64,000 nt of DNA from Lamellibrachia satsuma (lineage: Eukaryota; Annelida; Polychaeta; Sabellida; Siboglinidae). Shown piece after piece: positions 1 through 12,182 of the stretch. How positions within the stretch are numbered: the first letter of the stretch is position 1; each line of letters starts with the position of its first letter. The notes beneath the pieces are model-generated. The model did not search any database, was not told the DNA's origin, and was given only the letters and a program-made list of their open reading frames with translations. The position numbers and the translations under genes are program-made. The DNA lies in contig BSQZ01000010.1 of assembly GCA_033239005.1 (NCBI GenBank), positions 12,105,001 to 12,169,000 of the forward strand, written 5' to 3'.

Positions 1-1203
1 GAAAGTAAAATCGAACGGCGACTCGTCTGGACTGGGAGAGACGTAAATTCAGATTTATGACGGTGATAATCACATTGTCTCTCGCTATGGCCAATTCGTC
101 TTGCGGTAATGAATCTTGGAACCGTTCGTAATTATCCAAATGAGTTTTCCGTGTCGACTGCGGTGCTAAAAGGAAGCTGTAAAGGTTTGAGCGTTTGTCG
201 GGGTGTCGCTCGGAGAATCCTTAAATGGCAAATTTCGATTTCGGTACGTTTCGGTTGAATGCTGGACGCGGCTAAGACGTACGCGCTGAGGAAACTCTTG
301 AATATCTGGTTTAAAAGTGCGCAGAGTTGAAGACATAATTGCGAATTTCAATCTTATTTTTGTCAGTTAATTTAAGATGGATTTAAGACGGATTTAAATG
401 AACGCCTGTTAGAAATACTCGCCGATATCCATATTATACTGTTACATGTAGGCCTACATGACTAATTTCAATATTGCGTGTACAATAAATAACGTTGTCT
501 ACCACGTGGGCCATCTCAAAATGTTCATAGCTTTTTTTGCAAATTAAGATTCATGTTTAAGAACATTGTAAGTGCATTATTAATATTTTTTTTATATAAT
601 TTTTTTAATTTGTATACACCGATGAAGCTTAATAAATTCCTTCAACAAATGCGTGTTCATGTCTATTTATGTACGCAAATATGTATTTTCTAAACGTAAC
701 TGAAAGAATTTAATATTGTTTTGAGTTAAAATAATGTCCTTCCTCGATTCGATGTTTTCGTTCGTTTCGTTATAGAATCATTTCGTTAAAAACAAAACCT
801 AGTATCCAATATAACATAATTTCTCTTTTGTGAAAATGTGTTATTTAATGTTGAAGATGAAATCATCTGATAAACAAAACTATTGTATTATATTGTTTTT
901 TGACCGGATACGGTAAAAATTCCGCGTAAAGGGCAACAATGGATCAGCATTGTGTACAAACAATTAGGTTGTATTTCACTTTAGCAAATTATATATTCCC
1001 GCACTACATGTTTGTGTTTATAATGTAGCGTTGTACATTCTCTTTTTTGTATAAATTATTAGATGTTTTAATGATATCTTCCATTTTATATTGTTTACTT
1101 ATTAATTATTTTATGTATCAATGATTTATAAAAAAAATTACGCAAAGCGCCCGAGAGCATTTTCTACTATGTTCGTTCAAGCGCTATATGAATTCTTCTT
1201 CTT
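1..1203. other. AT-rich intergenic DNA, no gene seen
   Basis: No ORF with convincing protein character and no splice-site-bounded exon is seen. Poly-A/T runs and TAGGCCTAC-type palindromes (near 450) are present. The only repeat recognised is a dispersed-family copy at about 791-930. Confidence 0.6.
791..930 (+). repeat. Dispersed repeat family A, copy 1
   Basis: The stretch shares ordered blocks with loci near 40.65, 49.74-50.31 and (reverse) 51.45-51.52 kb: a CCTAGTATCCAAT-like start, a TTTGTG block, TGTTATTTA, GAAATCATC followed by GATAAAC or GAGAAAC, and TTGACCGGAT. The same order at four places indicates an old interspersed element. Its class is unknown; no coding potential is visible. 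Confidence 0.5.
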
Positions 1204-1405
1204 CTAATAATAATAATAATTATTAGTATTATTATAACTATTGTTATTATTATTATTAATCATAATCATAATCATGATCATGATCATGATCATGATCACG
1301 ATCACGACCACAACCACAACCACAATCACAATCACAATCACAATCACAATCCCAATCACAATCACAATCACAATCATAATTATAATTACAACTATTATTA
1401 TTTCC
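1204..1405. repeat. Compound simple repeat (TAA / CATGAT / CAATCA)n
   Basis: Consecutive blocks of (TAA)n, (CATGAT)n, ACCACA-type and (CAATCA)n repeats. All frames that read through give low-complexity protein (poly-I/V or D-rich), so these ORFs are repeat shadows and not genes. Confidence 0.9.
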
Positions 1406-1479
1406 ATTAACATTGCTATCACTATTACCATTGTCCGTGTTATTTGTTGAACCAAGTCCGCCCTCCACCCTGTAAGACC

Positions 1480-1880
1480 CTAAGCGGAAGCCACTGAACG
1501 GCAGCAGACGGCCCACGTGTCGTCGTCCGCATCGCCGCAACACATTTTTATCCTATCCATTTGACAAAACATCATCTGGCGATTACATCTCATTCAGTAA
1601 TGATTCGCAGACAGAGGCGCGCTGTGGGCGTCGCTCGAGTCGGTTCGGCCGGGACCAACTCCCCCGTCGAGGGCCGGCTATTATCCGGCAATCAGCCATT
1701 TGGTTTGATTTCCCATGTGAGGCGGCGAAAGCTACCCGCGACGCCCGGGCGGGGAAAGAGCAGCGAAGCAGCTGCCGGGATCGAGAGAATCTGGACGCGG
1801 GAGTTGTCCCAAGTTGCCAAGTTATATTCAGGTTTACGGAGTGGTGCGAAGGCGGATTGAGCGACTTCCGGGTTGATGGC
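1480..1880. promoter_or_regulatory. GC-rich island in AT-rich DNA, possible regulatory element
   Basis: Base composition changes sharply to GC-rich with many CpGs, against AT-rich flanks. No splice-bounded exon is convincing in any frame. Such islands in a gene-poor stretch may be conserved enhancers or an unannotated 5' exon. The function is inference only. Confidence 0.25.
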
Positions 1881-3710
<1,830 letters not shown>

Positions 3711-3713
3711 TAA

Positions 3714-4195
3714 TCACTGTAGGAGGCCTATGTATACTCATCGGTCTATCACTGTAGGAGGCCTCTGTATATTCATCGGTCTATCACTGTAGGAGGCCTA
3801 TGTATGGTCATCGGTCTATCACTGTAGGAGGCCTATATATATACTCATCGGTCTGTTACTGTAGGAGGCCTATGTATGCTCATCGGTCTATCACTGTAGG
3901 ATGCCTATGTATGCTCATCGGTCTATTACTATGTATACTCATCGGTATATCGCTGTAGGAGGCCTATGTATATTCATCGGTCTATCACTGTAGGAGGCCT
4001 ATGTATGCTCATCGGTCTATCACTGTAGGAGGCCTATGTATACTCATCGGTCTGTTACTGTAGGAGGCCTATGTATGCTCATCGGTCTATCACTGTAGGA
4101 TGTCTATGTATGCTCATCGGTCTATTACTATGTATACTCACCGGTCTATCACTGTAGGAGGCCTATGTATGCTCATCGGTCTAGCACTGTAGGAA
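3714..4195. repeat. Minisatellite, 35-bp unit, about 13 copies
   Basis: The unit begins TCACTGTAGGAGGCCTATGT and continues with a CTCATCGGTCTA segment. Period 35 follows from starts at 3714 and 3749. Two copies near 3925 and 4125 share the same internal deletion (CTATTACTATGTATACTC), which points to duplication of a multi-unit block. Confidence 0.9.
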
Positions 4196-4199
4196 GCCT

Positions 4200-4264
4200 G
4201 TGTACATGCATGTGTGCGCGTGCTTGCGCGTGTGCGCGTGCGTACGTGCGTGTGTGCGTGCGAG
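4200..4264. repeat. Alternating purine-pyrimidine GT/GC tract
   Basis: GTGTGCGCGTGC-type alternation for about 60 bp directly after the 35-bp array. This is typical Z-DNA-prone sequence. Confidence 0.8.
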
Positions 4265-4423
4265 CCATTGCTGATATTGGGTTAATATTGAGTAGCAACA
4301 CCACTTAAATTTAAAAGTAATGAATTTGTGAATTCATTGACGTCAACTAAAAACACATAAGTGTGTGTGATGGGCGTTATACCTGGGCAGAAAAAGAAAC
4401 AAACTGTTTTTATTGATTTTTTA

Positions 4424-4523
4424 TAATAATAATGACAATAGTAACAACAATAACAACAACAATAATAATAATAATAATAAGAATAATAATAATAATAACA
4501 ACAATAACAATAATAATAATACA
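4424..4523. repeat. Imperfect (TAA)n/(CAA)n microsatellite
   Basis: AATAATAAT and AACAACAA runs. The translated poly-N or poly-L ORFs are artefacts of the repeat. Confidence 0.9.
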
Positions 4524-4689
4524 ACAAATATAAGACAATGTGTTCTTAATCTCTTCATTGGAATACATAGATTGAAAATAAGCAAGAACGTAATATTATG
4601 TTTCAATTATGGAACAGTATCTTAAACTTATCAGTTCAATAATCCAAAGACAATTTGTGTTAATAATTGTGTAGGCATAGGGCCTGCCT

Positions 4690-5422
<733 letters not shown>

Positions 5423-6020
5423 ATCGTGGTGAAATGGTAGCGTGCCTTCATTGCATGTCTTCACTAAACACTAAACATCGTGGTGAAATGGTAGCGCGCC
5501 TTCATTGCATGTCTTCACTAAACACTAAACATCGTGGTGAAATGGTAGCGTGCCTTCATTGCATGTCTTCACTAAACACTAAACATCGTGGTGAAATGGT
5601 AGCGTGCCTTCATTGCATGTCTTCACTAAACACTAAACATCGTGGTGAATGTTAGCGCGCCTTCATTGCATGTCTTCACTAAACACTAAACATCGTGGTG
5701 AAATGGTAGCGCGCCTTCATTGCATGTCTTCACTAAACACTAAACATCGTGGTGAAATGGTAGCGCGCCTTCATTGCATGTCTTCACTAAACACTAAACA
5801 TCGGGGTGAAATGGTAGCGTGCCTTCATTGCATGTCTTCACTAAACACTAAACATCGTGGTGAAATGGTAGCGTGCCTTCATTGCATGTCTTCACTAAAC
5901 ACTAAACATCGTGGTGAAATGGTAGCGTGCCTTCATTGCATGTCTTCACTAAACACTAAACATTGTGGTGAATGGTAGCGTGCCTTCATTGCATGTCTTC
6001 ACTAAACACTAAACACATAA
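5423..6020. repeat. Minisatellite, 54-bp unit, about 11 copies
   Basis: The unit runs from CATCGTGGTGAAATGGTAGC through TTCATTGCATGTCTTCACTA to CACTAAA. Because 54 is divisible by three, one plus-strand frame stays open and reads an 18-residue repeat (MVACLHCMSSLNTKHRGE). Copy 5 (near 5641) and copy 11 (near 5965) carry small deletions that break the frame. No promoter, splice or start context supports translation. Confidence 0.93.
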
Positions 6021-6261
6021 CACTCATCTAGTTTCTGTTTTTGTGTTGTTGTATCCAATCGTTCACAGTGGTTTACATATTCGTGCATGTTTGTATTTAT
6101 CACATAACTAACGACCGCTGACTCGACTTTGTGCAATGCTGCAGCAAATATTTAACATTCGCCTTTCTGTAATCAGTCCAGAATATTATGGTCTTCCTCT
6201 ATCCAATTGTCTTTTCTCCTATAATCCTTCATGTGCGCCTTTCATCTCTTTGTATCTTTTC

Positions 6262-6337
6262 TGTCTGTCTGTCTGTCTATCTCTCACCCCTCCCCTCTCT
6301 CCGCCTGTCTCTCCCCCTCTCCCCCCCCCCCTCTCTC

Positions 6338-6424
<87 letters not shown>
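6262..6424. repeat. (TCTG)n then (CT)n polypyrimidine tract
   Basis: Four TCTG units lead into a CT/CCCT tract of about 135 bp. It is pure polypyrimidine on the plus strand and could form H-DNA. The S/L-rich ORFs here are repeat shadows. Confidence 0.95.
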
Positions 6425-6427
<3 letters not shown>

Positions 6428-6464
6428 TGTTTTCCTTGCATCAATCAGATGTCCCTTTGTCGCT

Positions 6465-6700
6465 AATATTCTATGTAAACGACGTGAGCGGGCAATCAAG
6501 CACTGGCCCGCGGCGGCATTTGCCTTGAGAATTACCGCTGCCGCTAATTCAATTTCGCTGACTGATTATATCTCGTCCTGAGCCGTTACAAAGAGCAGCA
6601 CTTGACTCCGGCGCACAGAACAAGCGCAGCCCGTCCATCTACGCCATCTGGGCGGTCAGGAGAGACCTCGATGTAGGTTTGACGCCTCTATTAGATACGT
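6465..6700. promoter_or_regulatory. GC-richer island, possible regulatory element
   Basis: A GC-rich stretch (e.g. GGCCCGCGGCGGCATTTGCC at about 6504) between repeats and AT-rich DNA, with homeodomain-type TAATT cores. No coding exon is evident. The assignment is inference from composition alone. Confidence 0.2.
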
Positions 6701-7320
6701 ATCTGTGGCATAAACGTATGGGCAAGAACGGGCAGACAGTGGTACTTTCATCAAAGGGAATGTGCTAGTTTGGGGTTTCATATAAATAAAATGCCCAAAT
6801 TCTCTGAATTTTTGGTTCTAAAAATTCACCTAAATGAACTATGTTCAATCTTCATATCATAATATATTTTGCTGTACATTATGTATTGCCAGTGATTGTA
6901 CAAAACAGGAAACTAACAGACCAATACATCGCCGGTGTGAAAGACGTTATATTTCACCTACAAACCGAGTATCCCATGTTAGCTTCAGTCAATTATCAAG
7001 TGCCAGGGCGTAGATTTATTGGTCTGCATTTTTATTGCCTTTCGGCGATCTCTATTAGGGTATACGTGTCGTTAAAATGGCATATTTTACATCACCACCA
7101 AGTCGTGTATTTTCTACAATAATTTTATTAAGACATAAAAGATCACGATAGTTGTACACGTTTTGCATGGTATTATTTTTCAGCAATCAGATGTTATAAA
7201 TGCTAATAAATTCAGTGTCACAATGTCCCAACCCTAGTGACCATGTCCCGTAAAAGAGTCGTTCAGTTAACAAATAAAATCGTTGTGTATGCCCGCTGTT
7301 GTTCCTTGTTTACACCAAAC
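6701..7320. other. Intergenic, no feature recognised
   Basis: A short plus ORF near 6841-7122 lacks codon or family character and is treated as chance. Confidence 0.5.
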
Positions 7321-7640
7321 AAACATTTTCGAATCGTCGCTGATCGATTGACTTAAATTTGGCCTCAGTGCGGCGAGGCTAACCCGTTGATTGTGGCCGG
7401 TTTAATCTTTGCTATGGGTGAGTTCCATTTCTCGCGAGCAAGTAGCAAATTAGCCAGTAGGTGTTGCTTTGTCACATCAAGTGATTTTCAAGTGTCGCCC
7501 TGGGAAATGAGCAATCAATGGCATTAGAGAAACCTAATCTGGCAGACGGCCGCTGGGTGACACTGTGGGTGCTGTCAGGGCGCGCGCTTACACTAGCGCC
7601 ATCTGTCGCCCTCTTGTTGCAGGCCCACATTGGCGTAATA
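7321..7640. promoter_or_regulatory. GC-richer island with a CTCF-like motif
   Basis: Complex, non-repetitive sequence with high GC inside AT-rich DNA. At 7592-7605 the minus strand reads AGATGGCGCTAGTG, close to the CTCF core described in vertebrates and Drosophila. It could be an insulator or enhancer. The motif match is by eye and a single site may be chance. Confidence 0.3.
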
Positions 7641-8330
7641 ACCTTCGGGTCCTGGCCGACTACTGTATAGACATAGACATAGACATAGACCCCTGAGCAA
7701 TGCAGAAATATATTCCTTAAGACAAAACTAAAATGTCGCGATATGTCAAAATGTTCGTTTTCAAAATGTTGTCGTTTTTTAATTGCATCTCAAAATGTAA
7801 TTACATTTGCTCTGGTTTAGTAATTTATGTCACTGCTTCTTTAAATAAAAAAATATTTAGCTAACTATTAGGCCTACGCATATTTGCTAATAACAATAAT
7901 AAAAATAATAGTAATAATAAAATAAATTCCATTTATGTCTCTTCACCTTCCGATACAATGTTTCTAACTTTAGGAATTTGTACTACATGTTTTTGAAAAG
8001 CAGTCGGCATGTTTAACGATACGTTGGCAACGAAGTGTCGCATTCTTTAAAAAGTGTTGCTAAATGTAGTGGAATAACACATTTTGTGATGTCTGCACAT
8101 GTATCTAAGAAATAATATATGGATTGTTTATTTTATTAACAAAATTCACTTCGATGCGTTTTATCTAAGTAAAATGAAAATGAAACAATATCATGTAGAT
8201 AAAATATATGCAAACATTTTTGTACTCTTTAATGATTTAATTTATCTGTTAGGTCATTAAAAACAATCGCAGGGTAATGTTACCAAATCATCGAAATGCT
8301 TTCCATTGTGCACAGTGTAAAGAGTACTTA
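7641..8330. other. Intergenic, AT-rich, no gene
   Basis: Contains a small ATAGAC repeat (7670-7690) and short AT-rich simple sequence near 7890-7925. Nothing coding is seen. Confidence 0.55.
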
Positions 8331-8332
8331 AT

Positions 8333-8463
8333 ATGTTGGGCACTGTAGTGCAGCGGTTATGTTGGGCACTGTAGAGCAGCGGTTATGTTGGGCACAGTAG
8401 TGCAGCGGTTATGTTGGGCACCGTAGAGCAGCGGTTATGTTGGGCACAGTAGTGTAGCGGTTA
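8333..8463 (+). repeat. 26-bp tandem repeat derived from a SINE head, about 5 copies
   Basis: The unit is TATGTTGGGCACTGTAGAGC plus AGCGGT. Each unit contains a sequence equivalent to the pol III A-box of the tRNA-like segment that follows. The array therefore looks like serial duplication of the 5' end of that element. Confidence 0.85.
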
Positions 8464-8516
8464 GACCTGGTTGGTTGGACTCTCAATCGAGTTTGAATCC
8501 TCGTGCTGTCGTTTCG
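8434..8516 (+). mobile_element. Candidate tRNA-derived SINE head
   Basis: TAGTGTAGCGG at 8450-8460 fits the A-box consensus TRGYNNARYGG at every position. GTTTGAATCC at 8491-8500 fits the B-box with one mismatch, and CGAG/CTCG could form a T-arm stem around it. The spacing is tRNA-like. The flanks do not form a full acceptor stem, so this is not a functional tRNA gene. SINE origin is inferred. Confidence 0.45.
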
Positions 8517-8555
8517 AAACGTTTGGCAATTTCGTTCACCTCATGTTGTCACAGT

Positions 8556-9146
8556 TCACACAGCTGTATAAACGAGTACCTGGCTACAGACAGAGGTGGA
8601 TATGTGAACGAATAGTCTTCGAGCTATAATTGTACTGTGGCTGAATGTTTCCCATGGAAGTCGAAATGGCGTTGGAATGAACAGGTCTGCCAGGGGGTGA
8701 AGTTTAAAGCGCTTTGAACAGTCCCACTGAATGGATACAGCGCTACTCAAGAACGTAATTCTTTGTGTACGCCACTGTTGTCTGTTGTATCTGGTCGGCA
8801 AACCAGCTAGTGTCGTAAGACCGCATCGCGGCGCGTGCATGCCACGAGCGCGCACGCTTGGCCTCCCAGCTACAACAATCGCTGAGACAGGCGACAAAAC
8901 TGGAGCGTCAGAATGACAAACTGGATTATCCAAGCCACCGCGATACGTTGACCAGTCGGAGGAACTCACCACAGGCAAACCGCGGTTGTCAGAATCCAAA
9001 TCTTCATCGAAACAGACAACGATCATTACGCCAATTAACGTTATTGTGAAGACCGTGACTACTGAACCGTTGACAACGCAATAGCAAAGCGAATACAACA
9101 TTGTAGTAGTTGGTATCACAAATGTTACTAAGTCCTTTATCAACAT
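8556..9146 (-). CDS. Possible exon or ORF with one membrane segment, unrecognised
   Basis: A minus-strand frame is open for about 195 codons from an ATG at 9146. Residues about 3-45 are strongly hydrophobic and are followed by an acidic stretch (FDEDLDSDN). A splice-donor-like GTGAGT lies just after the codons for NRGLPV, near 8970, and an acceptor-like TTCCGGTTAG lies upstream near 9160. It could be the first exon of a membrane-anchored protein continuing leftward, or a chance ORF. No family is recognised. Confidence 0.15.
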   Translation of the reverse strand: MLIKDLVTFVIPTTTMLYSLCYCVVNGSVVTVFTITLIGVMIVVCFDEDLDSDNRGLPVVSSSDWSTYRGGLDNPVCHSDAPVLSPVSAIVVAGRPSVRARGMHAPRCGLTTLAGLPTRYNRQQWRTQRITFLSSAVSIQWDCSKRFKLHPLADLFIPTPFRLPWETFSHSTIIARRLFVHISTSVCSQVLVYTAV

Positions 9147-9240
9147 AGACAAAACTACTCCTAACCGGAATTAACCTAAGTAATATTCGGCTAACCAACT
9201 CGACGCTGTAGTGAATCGAAAGCATACTGTCAACAATTAT

Positions 9241-9324
9241 AGGAATTGCATGTAGTATATGTTGTTATAGGAATTGCATGTAGTATATGTTGTTATAGGA
9301 ATTGCATGTAGTATATGTTGTTAT
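9241..9324. repeat. 28-bp tandem repeat, 3 copies
   Basis: AGGAATTGCATGTAGTATAT plus GTTGTTAT repeated three times without variation, so probably recent. Confidence 0.95.
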
Positions 9325-10234
9325 TCACTGCGTGTTGTGGGAATGTTGTTGCTCTTCTCTTTATTCCTGAAGTCCGGGGTGATTCAGACACCGATACCGG
9401 TCGTCCAGTTATGTTTTCCGTTGTTCTTCGTCACTGATCCTGTTTCACTGCCGTCTTCACCCACCGTCTCCACTCGCCAAGGTCTTCATTTGATTGTTGA
9501 TACCTTTTTGCTTGCTTGCTTGCTTGGTATTTACACGGTAACGGTCGAGTTTTACACCAGCGTTCCAAAGTAAAATCTGGCAACCGCACGTGCGTAAAAA
9601 ACACCAACTCGATCAACAGGCCTGCTACTATAGTGCACACGTAACCGGAAAATATTCAAAATCGAATAAAAGAGTAATTTCTGACATGAATGTTAATTAC
9701 GTGACGACAGGGTTAATATATAATCAAGGGCTTGCCGGTTAAGCAAATGTTCTAAAACATTGTTCATGTATTTCGCCAGTTGCTTTATAGAGATCGGATT
9801 ACGGAATTTTTTCGCGGATTTATTGTGTTAGCACATGTGACATTAACATAAACAAAACACATACTATGTCACTCTGGTTTAAACAAAAAACGTGATTTAG
9901 TTAGGCTAAATTGAAAATACGCAAATATCCACATAAACTCCCTCCTCAATTTATTTAGCACATGCGCCGTCAGTCAGTTTTGTTGCTGTTAAAAAAGTAT
10001 GTGTACTGCGTGAATAGTTTCAATAATACGCGCAATTAGTTTAAGTACATTTGTCAGAGTCATCACTTTGATCGTTAGATGGGGTAAGTTTGACTAACCT
10101 AATGATGTAATATATAGAACCGGACCACATTTGTTATTTTTTGCCGAATCCTCACCAGATCCAGTCGAAAATAATGTAATTGTTTGTACGATGATTCCAC
10201 GAAAACTAAGTTGTAACACATTTATTCAAACGAG
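9325..10234. other. Intergenic, no gene
   Basis: Contains a short (TTGC)n at about 9508-9526. No exon is supported. Confidence 0.5.
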
Positions 10235-11712
10235 CTAGACATGTCGTAGTGCGTTTATACCCCACTAGACATGTCGTAGTGCGTGTATGCCCCACTAGAC
10301 ATGTAGTGCGTGTATGCCCCACTAGACATGTCGTAGTGTGTGTATGCCCCATTAGACATGTCGTAGTGCGTGTACACCCCACTAGACATGTCGTAGTGCG
10401 TGTATACCCCACTAGACATGTCGTAGTGAATGTATGCCGCACTAGTCGTAGTGTGTGTATGCCGCGCTAGACATGTCGTAGTGCGTGTATGCCCCACTAG
10501 ACATGTCGTAGTGCGTGTATGCCCCACTAGACATGTCGTAGTGCGTGTATGCCCCACTAGACATGTAGTGCGTGTATGCCCCACTAGACATGTCGTAGTG
10601 TGTGTATGCCCCATTAGACATGTCGTAGTGCGTGTATACCCCACTAGACATGTCGTAGTGCGTGTATACCCACTAGACATGTCGGAGTGCGTGTATGCCG
10701 CGCTAGATATGTCGTAGTGCGTGTATGCCCCACTAGACATGTCGTAGTGCGTGTATGCCCCACTAGACATGTAGTGCATGTATGCCCCACTAGACATGTC
10801 GTAGTGTGTGTATGCCCCATTAGACATGTCGTAGTGCGTGTATGTCCCACTAGACATGTCGTAGAGCGTGTATGCCGCACTAGACATGTCGTAGTGCGTG
10901 TATGCCCCACTAGACATGTAGTGCGTGTATGCCCCACTAGACATGTCGTAGTGTGTGTATGCCCCATTAGACATGTCGTAGTGCGTGTATGCCCCACTAG
11001 ACATGTCGTAGTGAATGCATGCCGCACTAGAAATATCGTAGTGCGTGTATGCCCCACTAGACATGTCGTAGTGCGTGTATGCCGCACTAGACATGTCGTA
11101 GTGCGTGTATGCCGCACTAGACTTGTCGTAGTGCGTGTATGCCCCACTAGACATGTCGTAGTTCGTGTATGCCCCACTAGACATGTCGTAGTGCGTGTAT
11201 GCCCCATTAGACATGTCGTAGTGCGTATATACCGCACTAGACATGTAGTAGTGCGTGTATGCCCCATTAGACATGTCGTAGTGCGTGTACGCCCCACTAG
11301 ACATGTAGTGCGTGTATGCCCCACTAGACATGTCGTAGTGTGTGTATGCCCCACTAGACATGTCGTAGTGCGTGTATGCCCCATTAGACATGTCGTAGTG
11401 CGTATATACCGCACTAGACATGTAGTAGTGCGTGTATGCCCCATTAGACATGTCGTAGTGCGTGTATGCCCCACTAGACATGTAGTGCGTGTATGCCCCA
11501 CTAGACATGTCGTAGTGTGTGTATGCCCCATTAGACATGTCGTAGTGCGTGTATACCCCACTAGACATGTCGTAGTGCGTGTATACCCCACTAGACATGT
11601 CGTAGTGCGTGTATACCCCACTAGACATGTCGTAGTGCGTGTATACCCCACTAGACATGTCGTAGTAAGTGTATGCCCACCAGACATATCGTAGTGCGTA
11701 TATACCCCATTA
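10235..11712. repeat. Minisatellite, 30-bp unit with 27-bp variants, about 49 copies
   Basis: The unit is CCCACTAGACATGTCGTAGT plus GCGTGTATGC. A recurrent variant lacks CGT (ACATGTAGTGCG, 27 bp). Single-base variants (CCATTAG, GTGTGTG, CCGCACTAG) recur in fixed order; the block at 11221 recurs at 11398, 177 bp later. Frames stay open on both strands (up to 467 codons on minus, repeating MSSGAYTHYD) only because the units are multiples of three. Confidence 0.93.
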
Positions 11713-12176
11713 TATATGTTAAATCATTCGGCAATCGCGTTTGAAAGGAGACAAGCGAAAACATCGAATAGAGGAAAGATCTTCAACTTACAGTTGAATC
11801 TCAATTACATGATCCTCTCACGCAAATCCTAGATCAGTTGAGGGAATCGAGATGTTTTAAAAACACGACAATAATTAACGCGAACCTGCGAGAAGTGAGC
11901 TTTATTATTATTAAAGCGAAACAAAAGTCATGTTTTTGCGGCAATGCACATTAAGGAGTTAAAACTAACCATTTGCAATTGCAATAAAAATATCACGCTA
12001 ATGGTTTTCTCAGAATGCGTTCTAAAAGTGGGAGATTCTGGTCAAATTAACCTGTTAACAAGCGCGACCAATAAGCGTCTGACTGTTCTAGGAAAACGAC
12101 GAAGCTATACTTCCGTTGTGACGCGTGAAGTGTCAGAACGGGTATAGTAAACGAAAGCCAAAATAGGCTTAAATCG
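11713..12176. other. Intergenic, no feature recognised
   Basis: Unique AT-rich DNA between the 30-bp array and the LINE. Confidence 0.5.
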
Positions 12177-12182
12177 AGTTTA

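Noticed and set aside
3714..4195. CRISPR array
   Set aside because: The 35-bp units are directly tandem without unique spacers, and the DNA is eukaryotic.
5434..5978. Cys/His peptide-repeat gene
   Set aside because: Tandem 54-bp DNA repeat with frame-breaking deletions and no gene context.
8434..8516. Functional tRNA gene
   Set aside because: A- and B-boxes are present but no acceptor stem pairing or clear anticodon arm.
10255..11658. 467-codon minus-strand and 335-codon plus-strand ORFs as repetitive-protein genes
   Set aside because: They are the frames of a 30/27-bp minisatellite; all units are multiples of three, and no start context, splice sites or flanking unique coding sequence was found.
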